Shown in pieces: positions 18,466-27,681 of a stretch of 64,000 nucleotides of DNA. The position numbers were made by a program, and so were the translations under genes. The stretch lies in assembly GCF_902498185.1 (NCBI RefSeq), contig NZ_CABVIX010000001.1:682001-746000 (forward strand). The letters run 5' to 3'. Source of the stretch: Pseudomonas fluorescens (GTDB lineage Bacteria > Pseudomonadota > Gammaproteobacteria > Pseudomonadales > Pseudomonadaceae). Positions within the stretch are counted from its first letter, which is position 1; each line of letters opens with the position of its first letter. Below the pieces are notes generated by a model, which did not search any database, had not been told where the DNA came from, and worked only from the letters and a program-made list of their open reading frames with translations.

Positions 18466-18481
18466 CCAGGCACAGGGGGTG

Positions 18482-19800
<1,319 letters not shown>

Positions 19801-19890
19801 CGTGTGCGCTCTGAATGAGGCTGTTGCGCCATACCCGCAGGAGCACCGCGAACCTGGGGTGCTCCATGCAAGGGTTCGAACAGCCCGGTG

Positions 19891-20280
19891 TTAACGGGTT
19901 GACTCCGCATCGGCCTCGGCGAAGGCCTCGCGCGCCAGGCGGAAGCTGTCCACCGCCGCAGGCACGCCGCAATAGATGCCGACCTGGAGCAGTATTTCGC
20001 GAATCTGTTCACGGCTCAGGCCATTACGCAAGGCGCCACGGATATGCAGCTTGAGTTCGTGGGGACGGTTGAGCGCGGAAATCATGGCCAAGTTTATCAT
20101 GCTGCGCTCTTTGAGCGATAAGCCGTCGCGGCCCCAGACATGTCCCCAGCAGTACTCGGTGACCAGTTCCTGCAGCGGCTTGGTGAAGTCGTCCGCGTTA
20201 TCGATCGATTTCTGCACGTAAGCCTCGCCCAGCACTTGCGTGCGGATCGCCAGGCCTCTCTCGTACTTTTCGTTACTCAT
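19891..20280 (-). CDS. Carboxymuconolactone-decarboxylase-family protein
   Basis: 129 residues, starting MSNEKYERGLAIR at the ATG 20280. The core has LVTEYCWGHVWGRDGLSLKERSMINLAMISAL and IREILLQVGIYCGVPAA, typical of gamma-CMD proteins of the PcaC type. It is encoded downstream of a flavin reductase gene in the leftward operon. PcaC decarboxylates 4-carboxymuconolactone, but many family members act on other lactones or as AhpD-like peroxidases. Here the substrate is probably an intermediate of the cluster's pathway. Confidence 0.85.
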   Translation of the reverse strand: MSNEKYERGLAIRTQVLGEAYVQKSIDNADDFTKPLQELVTEYCWGHVWGRDGLSLKERSMINLAMISALNRPHELKLHIRGALRNGLSREQIREILLQVGIYCGVPAAVDSFRLAREAFAEADAESTR

Positions 20281-20373
20281 TGCCGTGCTCCTGGGTGGGC
20301 GCATACAGGCCCGCAAAGAAAAAGGGGGCCGCAACCGAGGGTGAAGAACGGCGCAGCCCCCATAAAGGGAAAA

Positions 20374-20859
20374 TCAGCCCAGCGGGGGCAGGGCGCCCAG
20401 CTTGCCCCGGTGGTAGACCATCGGGGTCACGGGGTTATCGGGCAGCACCAGGTTTTTCACAGCGCCGACGATGATCGCGTGATCACCGCCATCGTACTCG
20501 CGCCACAGTTCGCACTCGATGATCGCCGTGGCCTTGGGCAGCAAGGGGTTGCCCAGTTCGCTCAGGTGCCAGTCGATGCCCTGGGCCTTGTCCTTGCCCT
20601 TGCCGGCGAAGGCATAGGCCTCGGCGGTCTGGTCGGCCGACAGCAGGTGAATCGCGAACTGCTTGCTGTCACGCAGGATCGGGTAGGTGTCCGATGCGTA
20701 GTTGGGGCAGAACAGCACCAGCGCCGGGTCGATCGACAGCGCGCTGAACGCGCTGGCGGTGATGCCGACGATGGCCCCCGTCGGGTCAAGCGTGGTGACC
20801 ACGGTGACACCGGACGGGAAGGAGCCCATCACGTCTTTGTAGATGCCGGGTTCGATCAT
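20374..20859 (-). CDS. Flavin reductase of two-component monooxygenase, copy 1
   Basis: 161 residues of the flavin_reduct/RutF-HpaC fold. Conserved motifs are GSFPSGVTVVTT, GITASAFSALSIDPALVLFCPN and FAIHLLSADQ. It should reduce FMN with NAD(P)H and hand FMNH2 to the luciferase-like monooxygenase encoded at 24068. It shares roughly 70% of residues by eye with the second copy at 25206-25691, so the pair arose by duplication. It lies 12 bp after the aldehyde dehydrogenase gene. Confidence 0.9.
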   Translation of the reverse strand: MIEPGIYKDVMGSFPSGVTVVTTLDPTGAIVGITASAFSALSIDPALVLFCPNYASDTYPILRDSKQFAIHLLSADQTAEAYAFAGKGKDKAQGIDWHLSELGNPLLPKATAIIECELWREYDGGDHAIIVGAVKNLVLPDNPVTPMVYHRGKLGALPPLG

Positions 20860-20871
20860 GGCGCGGGTCTC

Positions 20872-22353
20872 CTAACGCATGACAAAGGGGTCGGGCATGG
20901 GCGCGGTGGACAGATTGATCCACACGGTCTTCAGCTCGGTATAGGCCAGCACCGAATCGATGCCGCTCTCACGGCCGTAGCCGCTGTTCTTGAAGCCACC
21001 GATCGGCGCCATGGCCGACACGGCACGGTAGGTGTTGACCCAGATGATGCCGGAGCGCACGTCTCGGGCCAGGCGATGGGCGCGGCCCAGGTCGCGGGTC
21101 CAGATGCCGGCGGCCAGGCCGAACTGCGAGTCGTTGGCGATCGCGAGGGCCTCTTCCTCGGTCTTGAAGCGGATCACCGAGGCCACGGGGCCGAACACTT
21201 CTTCCTGCATGATGGTCATCGAGTTGCTGTCGCACTCGAACAGGGTCGGCTCGTAGTACCAGCCTTCACCCTCGACCTCGGCGCGCTTGCCACCCAGGTG
21301 CAGCTTGGCGCCCTCGGCCTTGGCCGCGGCGACCAGGCCTTCGACCACGGCCAGTTGCTGGGCGGTGGCCATCGGGCCCATTTCGCTGTGCTCATCCTGG
21401 GGGTTGCCGATGCGGATGCGCTTGGCGCGCTCTACCAGGCGGGCGACGAACTCGTCGAAGATCTCGTCCTGCACCAGCAGGCGCGAACCGGCCACGCAGC
21501 TCTGGCCGGAGGCGGCATAGATGCCCGCCACCGCGCCGTTGATGGCGCTGTCGAGGTCGGCGTCGGCGAAGACGATGTTCGGAGACTTGCCGCCCAGCTC
21601 GAGCGACAGCTTGGCGAAGTTCTCGGCGCTGCTGCGCACCACGTGGCGTGCGGTGGCCGCGCCGCCAGTGAAGGCGATCTTGCGCACCAGCGGGTGGCGG
21701 GTGAGCGCCGCGCCGGTGGTGGGACCGTAGCCCGTGACCACGTTGACCACGCCGGCGGGGAAGCCGGCTTCGAGCGCCAGGCGGGCCAGCTCGAGAATGG
21801 TCGCCGAGGCGTGCTCGGACGGCTTGAGCACGATGGTGTTGCCGGCGGCCAGGGCCGGGGCAAGCTTGATCGCGGTCAGGTACAGCGGGCTGTTCCAGGG
21901 AATGATACCGGCCACCACGCCGATTGGCTCGTGCACCGTGTAGGCGAACAGGTCCGGCTTGTCGAGCGGCAGCGTGCCGCCTTCGATCTTGTCGGCAAGG
22001 CCGGCGGTGTAGTGGAAGAACTCTGGCAGATAGCCGACCTGGCCGCGGGTCTCGCGGATCAGCTTGCCGTTGTCGCGGCTTTCGAGCTGGGCCAGGTGCT
22101 CCTTGTTGTCGGCGATCAGGTCGCCCAGGCGGCGTAGCAGCTTGCCCCGGGCAGTGGCGGTAATACTACGCCAGGCCGGGCTTTCGAAGGCGCGCTGTGC
22201 CGCCTGCACGGCGAGCTCGACATCGGCTTCGGCGGCGTCGGGCAATTGCGCCCAGGCCTGGGCGGTGGCCGGGTTGAGGCTGTCGAACGTCTTGCCGCTT
22301 TGCGCATCGCACCATTGGCCGTCGATGCACATCTGGAAACGGTGGAGGGTCAT
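20872..22353 (-). CDS. Aldehyde dehydrogenase (NAD(P)+)
   Basis: 493 residues. The catalytic glutamate lies in LELGGKSPNIVF and the catalytic cysteine in GIYAASGQSCVAGSRLL. The NAD-binding and oligomerisation regions are complete, and the length is typical. It oxidises an aldehyde to the acid. Its start overlaps the hydrolase stop as ATGA, showing translational coupling, so the hydrolase product may be its substrate, for example a semialdehyde. Sequence alone does not fix the substrate. Confidence 0.92.
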   Translation of the reverse strand: MTLHRFQMCIDGQWCDAQSGKTFDSLNPATAQAWAQLPDAAEADVELAVQAAQRAFESPAWRSITATARGKLLRRLGDLIADNKEHLAQLESRDNGKLIRETRGQVGYLPEFFHYTAGLADKIEGGTLPLDKPDLFAYTVHEPIGVVAGIIPWNSPLYLTAIKLAPALAAGNTIVLKPSEHASATILELARLALEAGFPAGVVNVVTGYGPTTGAALTRHPLVRKIAFTGGAATARHVVRSSAENFAKLSLELGGKSPNIVFADADLDSAINGAVAGIYAASGQSCVAGSRLLVQDEIFDEFVARLVERAKRIRIGNPQDEHSEMGPMATAQQLAVVEGLVAAAKAEGAKLHLGGKRAEVEGEGWYYEPTLFECDSNSMTIMQEEVFGPVASVIRFKTEEEALAIANDSQFGLAAGIWTRDLGRAHRLARDVRSGIIWVNTYRAVSAMAPIGGFKNSGYGRESGIDSVLAYTELKTVWINLSTAPMPDPFVMR

Positions 22354-23183
22354 GCAACAATCCCCTTTGCAGAGTCGGAGAGGGTACGGGCGTGGCTGAG
22401 GAAGTCGAGCAGCATGCGGTTGACTTCACGCGGCGCTTCGACCGGCATCATGTGCCGTTGCTCGGCCAGGACCACGCACTGGGCGCCGGGAATGCGCGCG
22501 GCGAGTTGGCGGGTCATGGCCGGGGTCGAGCCCGAGTCGAGTTCGCCGGTGGCGATCAGCGTCGGCACCTGGATGCTTTCCAGATCGTCGGCGCGATACA
22601 TGTCCTGGGTGGCGAACAGCGAATAGGTGGTGTGATAACCCTGGGGGTCGTTACCGGCCAGGATCTGGCGAATGGCGGCGACCTGGGCTGGGTTGGCGGC
22701 CTTGTACTCGCGGCTGAACCAGCGGTCCAGGGCGGCATCGACGTTGGCGTCGGGGCCGAGTTCGGCAGCCTGGGCCGCGCGGGCGATGACACCGGCGCTC
22801 TGCTCCGGGGTGCGGTTGAACACGCTGTTGAGCACCACCAGCGCATTCAGGCGCTGCGGGTAGTGCAGGGCAAAGGCGCGGGCGACCAGGCCGCCCATCG
22901 AGAAACCGATCACCGTGGCCTGCGCAATCTGCAGGTGGTCGAGCAGTTCGGCCAGCTGCGCGGCATAGCCTTGCAGGTCGGTACCGGCGTCCGGACGCGG
23001 GCTCTGGCCGTGGCCGAGCATGTCGTAGGCGATTACCCGGTAGTCGCTGGAAAGGCCGACGAATTGGCCGCCCCACATTTCCTTGTTCAAGCCCACACCG
23101 TGGATCAGTACCACGGGCTGGCCTTGGCCGAGTGCCAGGTAGCTGGTCCCGGCGGGTGTACGTTCAGCTACAGGCTGAATCAT
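22350..23183 (-). CDS. Alpha/beta hydrolase (RutD/PcaD-like)
   Basis: 277 residues from ATG 23183. Oxyanion motif VVLIHGVGLNKEMW, nucleophile elbow IGFSMGGLV, acid ATGELDSGS and C-terminal histidine EQRHMMPVE form a complete catalytic triad. Enzymes of this shape include RutD, PcaD and meta-cleavage-product hydrolases. In an oxidative ring-opening pathway it would hydrolyse the C-N or ester bond made by the monooxygenase. It is the second gene of the leftward operon after the DUF1185 gene, and couples to the aldehyde dehydrogenase. Confidence 0.9.
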   Translation of the reverse strand: MIQPVAERTPAGTSYLALGQGQPVVLIHGVGLNKEMWGGQFVGLSSDYRVIAYDMLGHGQSPRPDAGTDLQGYAAQLAELLDHLQIAQATVIGFSMGGLVARAFALHYPQRLNALVVLNSVFNRTPEQSAGVIARAAQAAELGPDANVDAALDRWFSREYKAANPAQVAAIRQILAGNDPQGYHTTYSLFATQDMYRADDLESIQVPTLIATGELDSGSTPAMTRQLAARIPGAQCVVLAEQRHMMPVEAPREVNRMLLDFLSHARTLSDSAKGIVA

Positions 23184-23251
23184 GGATGGGCGCTCCTTGA
23201 AGGTCGGGCGTGGCGCTTCACACGGCACGCCCCGGCCCGTTCACGTTGTTG

Positions 23252-23842
23252 TTATTGAGCTTTTTCGGCTGCCAGTTCTTCAAGGTCGATGTAGCGGTTG
23301 CCGATGCGTGGGTGCAGGCGGCCGCCGTCGGCAGCGCCCAGGACCACGACGATCTCGTCGGCTCGCGGCGCGTCTTCGATCTGCATTTCCAGGGTGATGT
23401 AGTGCGAACGCAGGCCTTCGTCGTCCTTCTGCATCATCGGGATCTGGATAGAAGTGCCTGGACCGCCGCGCTTGTTGGTGAAGCTCAGGTAACTCTTGGC
23501 CTGGACCGCTTCACGATAGTGATTGCCGAAGCGCAGGGTGTGGATCACGGCGGAAGCGTGCTCGATCTCGCCATCGGCGCCGACTACTGCGGCCTTGCCA
23601 TAGGCTTCGATCTTGTCGGCACCGCCGATGGCGGCGATCAGACGCTCGACCATCAGTGCGCCCAGCTCGGAGCAGTTGGCACGGATTTCCGGCTTGAGGT
23701 CATCAACGAAGCCACGGCCAGCCCACGGGTTCTTGATCACGACGGCCAGGCCAACCATGGTCACCGGCTTGTCGGTGGCCTTGCCGCCTTCGATGCGGGT
23801 TTCTTCGGAGTAGGTGACGATCTTGCGGATTTCGAAACTCAT
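23252..23842 (-). CDS. Amino acid synthesis family protein (DUF1185, PF06684)
   Basis: 196 residues. The family pattern is clear: EIRKIVTYSEETRIEGGK at the N-terminus, AVVIKNPWAGRGFVDDLKPEI, GEIEHASAVIHTLRFGNHYREAV, and KRGGPGTSIQIPMMQKDD. Structures are known for this family but the reaction is not; it has been suggested to act in amino acid or related nitrogen metabolism. It is the first gene after the operator at 23881. The cluster context (monooxygenase, hydrolase, aldehyde dehydrogenase) makes an amide- or lactam-type substrate attractive, but this is inference. Confidence 0.88.
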   Translation of the reverse strand: MSFEIRKIVTYSEETRIEGGKATDKPVTMVGLAVVIKNPWAGRGFVDDLKPEIRANCSELGALMVERLIAAIGGADKIEAYGKAAVVGADGEIEHASAVIHTLRFGNHYREAVQAKSYLSFTNKRGGPGTSIQIPMMQKDDEGLRSHYITLEMQIEDAPRADEIVVVLGAADGGRLHPRIGNRYIDLEELAAEKAQ

Positions 23843-23872
23843 GAACGGCTCCTGGGTAGGTGATCAGATCTT

Positions 23873-23911
23873 GTTGTCTGATGGTATACCATAATATTTG
23901 TTCTGCAAGAG
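23873..23911. promoter_or_regulatory. GntR/FCD-type operator, site 3 (DUF1185 operon)
   Basis: The core ATGGTATACCATAATA (23881-23896) has a perfect 12-bp palindrome ATGGTATACCAT. The flanks are also shared with the site at 25741: TGTCTGATGGTATACC, then TAATA, then a TGCAAG about 13 bases further. The conserved block ends 31 bp before the DUF1185 start codon. On the minus strand TTGCAG could serve as a -35 element, placing the operator over the promoter. Confidence 0.75.
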
Positions 23912-23957
23912 GGTGCAGGAAATTTCTGCGGGCGGGGGACGAAAGGTGCTTGCCTGT

Positions 23958-23974
23958 GCCCGCGAAGAGGCCGG
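23958..23974. repeat. Partial REP unit
   Basis: GCCCGCGAAGAGGCCGG is the complement of the conserved CCGGCCTCTTCGCGGG half of the P. putida REP. Only this half is present. It lies between the operator of the DUF1185 operon and the terminator of the monooxygenase gene. Confidence 0.5.
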
Positions 23975-23994
23975 TAAGATCACTGCAGAAGCCA

Positions 23995-24040
23995 CAAAAA
24001 AGCCCGCTCTCGCGGGCGATACAACCCGCGCGAGCGGGCT
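23995..24040 (-). terminator. Intrinsic terminator of the monooxygenase operon
   Basis: On the minus strand an arm AGCCCGCTCGCGCGGG (24040-24025) pairs with CCCGCGAGAGCGGGCT (24016-24001) around an 8-base loop and is followed by TTTTTT. This is a strong rho-independent terminator about 30 bp after the monooxygenase stop. It separates this operon from the next promoter at 23881. Confidence 0.88.
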
Positions 24041-24067
24041 GGTCCCGCGATGCTGCAAACAAGCAGT

Positions 24068-25111
24068 TCAGCTGAACGCCGGCACCACTTCCTTGATGAA
24101 CAGTTCCAGGGACTTCTTCTTCTCGGCGTGCGGCAGGCTGTTGTCGCACCAGAAGCTGAACTCGTCGACCCCCAGTTCCTGGTAGTACTTGATGCGCGCG
24201 ATGATCTCTTGCGGGGTGCCGATCATGGTGTTCTTGCGGATATTCTCCAGCGCGAAAGCCGGCACTTCGGCGAACTTCGACTCAGGGCTTGGCTCCAGGA
24301 AGCCGTTGGCCGGGACGGTCTTGTTGCCGAACCAGGCATCGAAGGTGCGGTAGAAGCGCGAAATGGCCTGGGCACCGACTTTCCAGCCTTCCGGCTCGGA
24401 CGGGCTATGCACGTGGGTGTGGCGCAGCACCATCAGTTGCGGGCGTGGCACATCCGGGTTGTTGTCCAGGGCAGCCTGGAACTTGTTCTTCAGGTCCAGC
24501 ACTTCTTCATCACCCTTCATCAATGGGGTGACCATGACGTTGCAGCCGTTCTTGACCGCGAAGTTGTGCGAGTCTGGGTCGCGGGCGGCAATCCACATCG
24601 GTGGCATGCCTTGTTGCACCGGCTTCGGCACACTGGTGGAAGTCGGAAAATTGTAGATTTCGCCTTCATGGGCGTAATCGCCTTTCCACAGTTCGCGCAC
24701 TGCCGGGACCATCTCGCGCAGCGCCTTGCCGCCGTCGGTGGCAGGCATGCCATTGGCCATGCGGTCGAATTCGAACTGGTAGGCGCCACGGGCCAGGCCC
24801 ACTTCCATGCGTCCGTTGCTGATCACGTCGAGCAGGGCACATTCGCCCGCTACGCGTATCGGGTTCCAGAAGGGCGCGATGATGGTGCCGGCGCCCAGGC
24901 GGATCTTCTCGGTGCGCGCGGCGAGGTACGCCAGCAGCGGCATCGGGCTTGGCGAGATGGTGTATTCCATGGCGTGATGTTCGCCGATCCACACGGTGCT
25001 GAAACCGCCGTTCTCGGCCATCAGGGTCAGTTCGGTAAGGTCTTCGAACAACTGGCGGTGGCTGACCTGTTCATCCCAACGTTCCATGTGCACGAACAAC
25101 GAAAATTTCAT
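24068..25111 (-). CDS. LLM-class (luciferase-like) flavin-dependent monooxygenase
   Basis: 347 residues, starting MKFSLFVHMERWDEQ at the ATG 25111. TIM-barrel motifs of the bacterial luciferase family are seen: GFSTVWIGEHHAMEY, RLGAGTIIAPFWNPIRVAGECALLDVISNGRMEVGLARG and IGTPQEIIARIKYY. Such enzymes use FMNH2 and O2 from a partner reductase. Members that open N-heterocycles include RutA (uracil) and the trigonelline and pyridine oxygenases. It is encoded behind flavin reductase copy 2, under the operator at 25747. It is the best candidate for the key ring-attacking enzyme of the cluster. Confidence 0.9.
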   Translation of the reverse strand: MKFSLFVHMERWDEQVSHRQLFEDLTELTLMAENGGFSTVWIGEHHAMEYTISPSPMPLLAYLAARTEKIRLGAGTIIAPFWNPIRVAGECALLDVISNGRMEVGLARGAYQFEFDRMANGMPATDGGKALREMVPAVRELWKGDYAHEGEIYNFPTSTSVPKPVQQGMPPMWIAARDPDSHNFAVKNGCNVMVTPLMKGDEEVLDLKNKFQAALDNNPDVPRPQLMVLRHTHVHSPSEPEGWKVGAQAISRFYRTFDAWFGNKTVPANGFLEPSPESKFAEVPAFALENIRKNTMIGTPQEIIARIKYYQELGVDEFSFWCDNSLPHAEKKKSLELFIKEVVPAFS

Positions 25112-25205
25112 GGTGCATTCCTCGGATCTGAAAAGTGTCGCCTGTGGATGCCGGCGACCGGAGTCTCGACGGGCGCCTGGCACCCGCCACACGAATGGAT
25201 AAGTG

Positions 25206-25691
25206 TCAGGCGAAAGCCGGCAGGCTGGCCATCTTGCCGCGGCAGTAGATCATCGGCCGTGGCGCCTGCTCTGGGACGATCAGGTTGTGCACAGCGCCGA
25301 CCATGATGGCGTGGTCGCCACCTTCGTACTCGCGCCACAGCTCGCACTCGATGATCGCGGTGGCATTGGCCAGCAGCGGGTTGCCCAGCTCGCTCAGGGT
25401 CCACTCGATCCCTTCGGCTTTATCCTTGCCCTTACGGGCGAACGCATAGGCCTCGGCCTGTTGTTCGCCAGAAAGCAGGTGGATGGCAAAGCGCTTGTTG
25501 CGGATCAGTACAGGGTAGGAGTCGGAGCTGTAGTTAGGGCAGAACAGGACCAGCGGCGGGTCCATGGAAAGAGAGCTGAAGGCACTGGCAGTCAGGCCGA
25601 CGATCGAGCCGTCGTCGTCCAGCGTGGTGATCACCGTGACGCCGGACGGGAAGGAGCCCAGAACGTTCTTGTAGACGGTTGCGTCGATCAT
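25206..25691 (-). CDS. Flavin reductase of two-component monooxygenase, copy 2
   Basis: 161 residues, the same length as copy 1, with matching blocks GSFPSGVTVITT, LTASAFSSLSMDPPLVLFCPNY and ATAIIECELWREYEGGDHAI. It precedes the luciferase-like monooxygenase gene by about 95 bp on the same strand and is the natural FMNH2 supplier. The operator at 25741-25780 covers its promoter region. By eye about 50 of 161 positions differ from copy 1. Confidence 0.9.
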   Translation of the reverse strand: MIDATVYKNVLGSFPSGVTVITTLDDDGSIVGLTASAFSSLSMDPPLVLFCPNYSSDSYPVLIRNKRFAIHLLSGEQQAEAYAFARKGKDKAEGIEWTLSELGNPLLANATAIIECELWREYEGGDHAIMVGAVHNLIVPEQAPRPMIYCRGKMASLPAFA

Positions 25692-25740
25692 GGCGTGGTC
25701 CTCGGAAGAGCAGCGGTGGTCCGCGTTTTTATCGTTGATG

Positions 25741-25780
25741 TGTCTGATGGTATACCGTAATACTCGTTTTGCAAGCGGAA
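25741..25780. promoter_or_regulatory. GntR/FCD-type operator, site 4 (flavin reductase / monooxygenase operon)
   Basis: The core ATGGTATACCGTAATA (25747-25762) differs from site 3 by one base in the core and shares the flank TGTCTGATGG and the downstream TGCAAG. It is 55 bp before the flavin reductase start. The strong match of core and flanks to site 3 suggests that promoter and operator were duplicated together with the flavin reductase genes. Confidence 0.72.
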
Positions 25781-25917
25781 TTTTCCTACACCGGCCTGAC
25801 TCGATGAACGGCTAAAAGCCCCGTATTCATTGGGCTTCGTCTATATAGGAGGAGGTCTGGGGAAGAGAGTGTGCAGTGCAGAAGGGCTTTTTTAGTGCGG
25901 ATCAGTGTTGTCAAAAG

Positions 25918-25940
25918 CTTGGAATACCATAATATGGTCC
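25918..25940 (+). promoter_or_regulatory. GntR/FCD-type operator, site 5 (NCS1 permease)
   Basis: CTTGGAATACCATAATATGG followed by TCC. The left half GGAATACC differs by one base from the other cores, and the sequence also contains a second overlapping inverted repeat, ACCAT-AAT-ATGGT. It is nearly identical to site 1. It lies 20-70 bp upstream of the permease start. The rest of the 317-bp gap to the flavin reductase gene shows no gene. Confidence 0.68.
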
Positions 25941-26008
25941 GCAGCTGAGAGGCCGCCTAGATGCGGTTTCCTACAAAGATAAAAACAGAACCTTTCGAGC
26001 TCAGACCT

Positions 26009-27412
26009 ATGTCCCAATCGTCGTCGCAAAACCAGCTTGTCGAGAACAATACGGTCGAATACGTTCCACCCGCCCAGCGCCATGGGAAGGCGCGGGATCT
26101 GTTCACGCTCTGGTTCAGTACCAACATCGCTCCACTGCCGATCGTCACCGGCGCCATGGTGGTCCAGGTGTTCCACCTGAACCTGCTGTGGGGCCTGATC
26201 GCCATCGTCCTCGGGCACCTGCTCGGTGGCGTGGTCATCGCGCTGGCGTCGGCCCAGGGGCCGCAGATGGGCATTCCGCAGATGGTCCAGAGCCGAGGCC
26301 AGTTTGGCCGCTACGGCGCCTTGCTGATCGTGTTCTTCACTGCGCTTATCTATGTCGGCTTCTTCATCTCCAATATCGTACTGGCGGGCAAGTCGATCCA
26401 TGGCATCGCCCCGAGCGTGCCCATGCCCACGGCAATCGTCATCGGCGCCCTGAGCGCCACGGCCATTGGCGTGATCGGCTATCGCTTCATTCACACCCTC
26501 AACCGCATCGGTACCTGGGTAATGGGCTCGGCGCTGCTGGCAGGGTTCGCGATGATGTTCGCCCAGGACCTGCCGGCCGACTTCTTCAGCCGCGGCAGCT
26601 TCAACCTGTCGGGCTGGATCGCCACCGTGTCGCTGGGGGTGATCTGGCAGATCAGCTTTTCGCCTTACACCTCCGACTACTCGCGCTACCTGCCGCGTGA
26701 AGTCGGCATCGCCAAGCCGTTCTGGGCCACCTACTTCGGCGCCACGCTTGGCACCATCCTGTGCTTCAGCTTCGGCGCCATCGCCGTGCTGGCGGTGCCG
26801 GAAGGGACCGACGCCATGGCTGCGGTCGAGCAGGCCACCGGCTGGCTGGGTCCGATCCTGATGGTGCTGTTCCTGCTCAACATCATCAGCCACAACGCCC
26901 TCAACCTGTACGGCGCGGTGTTGTCGATCGTGACCGCGATCCAGACCTTCGCTGCCAAATGGACACCGAGCATCAAGGTACGTGTGGTGTTGGCCACGGT
27001 GATCCTGGTGGGTTGCGGGTTGGTTGCGCTGAGTGCTTCGGCCGATTTCATCTCGCAATTCATCGGGCTGATCCTGGCGCTGCTGGTTGTGCTGGTGCCC
27101 TGGGCATCGATCAACCTGATCGACTTCTACCTGATCAAGAAGGGTAACTACGACATCGCCTCGATCTTCAGTGCTGACGGCGGGATCTATGGGCGCTTCA
27201 ACAGCCACGCGATCATTGCCTATGCCTGCGGGATCCTGGTGCAGCTGCCGTTTGCCAATACGGCGCTGTACGTGGGGCCGTATTCCAATCTGGTGGAAGG
27301 CGCGGACCTGTCCTGGGTGTTTGGCCTGCTGGTGACCTGCCCACTGTATTACTGCCTGGCGACCCGTGGTCAGCGGCAGAAGGCTGCTCAGGTGGTCAGC
27401 GTGAACGGCTGA
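26009..27412 (+). CDS. NCS1-family permease (cytosine/purine/hydantoin type)
   Basis: About 467 residues with 12 hydrophobic helices. The first helix follows RDLFTLWFSTNIAPLPIVTGAMVV, and PQMGIPQMVQSRGQFGRYGALLIVF is the NCS1 signature around helices 2-3. NCS1 carriers take up nucleobases, allantoin, hydantoins, pyridoxine and similar N-heterocycles by H+ or Na+ symport. I chose the ATG at 26009 (MSQSS); an upstream ATG at 25961 with a GAGAGG site is possible. The operator at 25918 ties it to the flavin-monooxygenase cluster, whose substrate it probably imports. Confidence 0.9.
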   Translation: MSQSSSQNQLVENNTVEYVPPAQRHGKARDLFTLWFSTNIAPLPIVTGAMVVQVFHLNLLWGLIAIVLGHLLGGVVIALASAQGPQMGIPQMVQSRGQFGRYGALLIVFFTALIYVGFFISNIVLAGKSIHGIAPSVPMPTAIVIGALSATAIGVIGYRFIHTLNRIGTWVMGSALLAGFAMMFAQDLPADFFSRGSFNLSGWIATVSLGVIWQISFSPYTSDYSRYLPREVGIAKPFWATYFGATLGTILCFSFGAIAVLAVPEGTDAMAAVEQATGWLGPILMVLFLLNIISHNALNLYGAVLSIVTAIQTFAAKWTPSIKVRVVLATVILVGCGLVALSASADFISQFIGLILALLVVLVPWASINLIDFYLIKKGNYDIASIFSADGGIYGRFNSHAIIAYACGILVQLPFANTALYVGPYSNLVEGADLSWVFGLLVTCPLYYCLATRGQRQKAAQVVSVNG

Positions 27413-27437
27413 TTCGAGCGCTGGTGTACCTGCAGGC

Positions 27438-27473
27438 AAGGCCGCTCTGGTTAGACAGAGCGGCCTTGTCGTT
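27438..27473 (+). terminator. Intrinsic terminator after the permease
   Basis: AAGGCCGCTCTG-GTTAGA-CAGAGCGGCCTT is a perfect 12-bp stem with a 6-base loop, followed by GTCGTTT. It lies 26 bp after the permease stop and marks the right edge of the catabolic cluster. Confidence 0.88.
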
Positions 27474-27528
27474 TCCGGGGCGCCAGGTCGGGAGTATCTT
27501 CGAAGTCCGGGGCAGTGGTGGGCTTCCG

Positions 27529-27560
27529 GTTCGCTGGCAAGCCAGCTTGCACAGGTACCA
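27529..27560. repeat. REP-like half unit
   Basis: GTTCGCTGGCAAGCCAGCTT followed by GCACAGGTACC matches a frequent P. putida REP variant (TTCGCTGGCAAGCCAGCTCCCACAGGTACC). It lies between the permease terminator and the left end of the TnpB element. Confidence 0.45.
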
Positions 27561-27658
27561 AGCGCCACCGCAGCAACGGATATTCACCACTAGCGCGGGA
27601 AGCTCCGTCCTTCAAGGCGGGGAGGGATAGCGCTCACCGCGAAGCGGTGATATGGTTT

Positions 27659-27678
27659 AACTGTATATCCAAACAGTA
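27659..27678 (+). promoter_or_regulatory. SOS (LexA1) box immediately upstream of tnpB
   Basis: AACTGTATATCCAAACAGTA has the canonical CTGT-N8-ACAG form (27661-27676) with an AT-rich centre. It ends 3 bases before the first ATG of tnpB and overlaps the likely promoter or leader. It matches the E. coli/P. putida LexA1 consensus, not the LexA2 type. It suggests DNA-damage induction of TnpB. Confidence 0.75.
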
Positions 27679-27681
27679 TCC

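Noticed and set aside
20140..22137. A 665-residue plus-strand frame opposite the aldehyde dehydrogenase and flavin reductase
   Set aside because: It is rich in His, Gly, Arg and Gln and has no family motifs; it is a high-GC antisense shadow of the genes on the minus strand, which have complete catalytic motifs.
25892..27568. A 558-residue minus-strand frame opposite the NCS1 permease
   Set aside because: Composition is that of an antisense frame (His/Gln/Arg/Asp-rich), without motifs. The permease on the plus strand has the NCS1 signature, upstream operator and a terminator.
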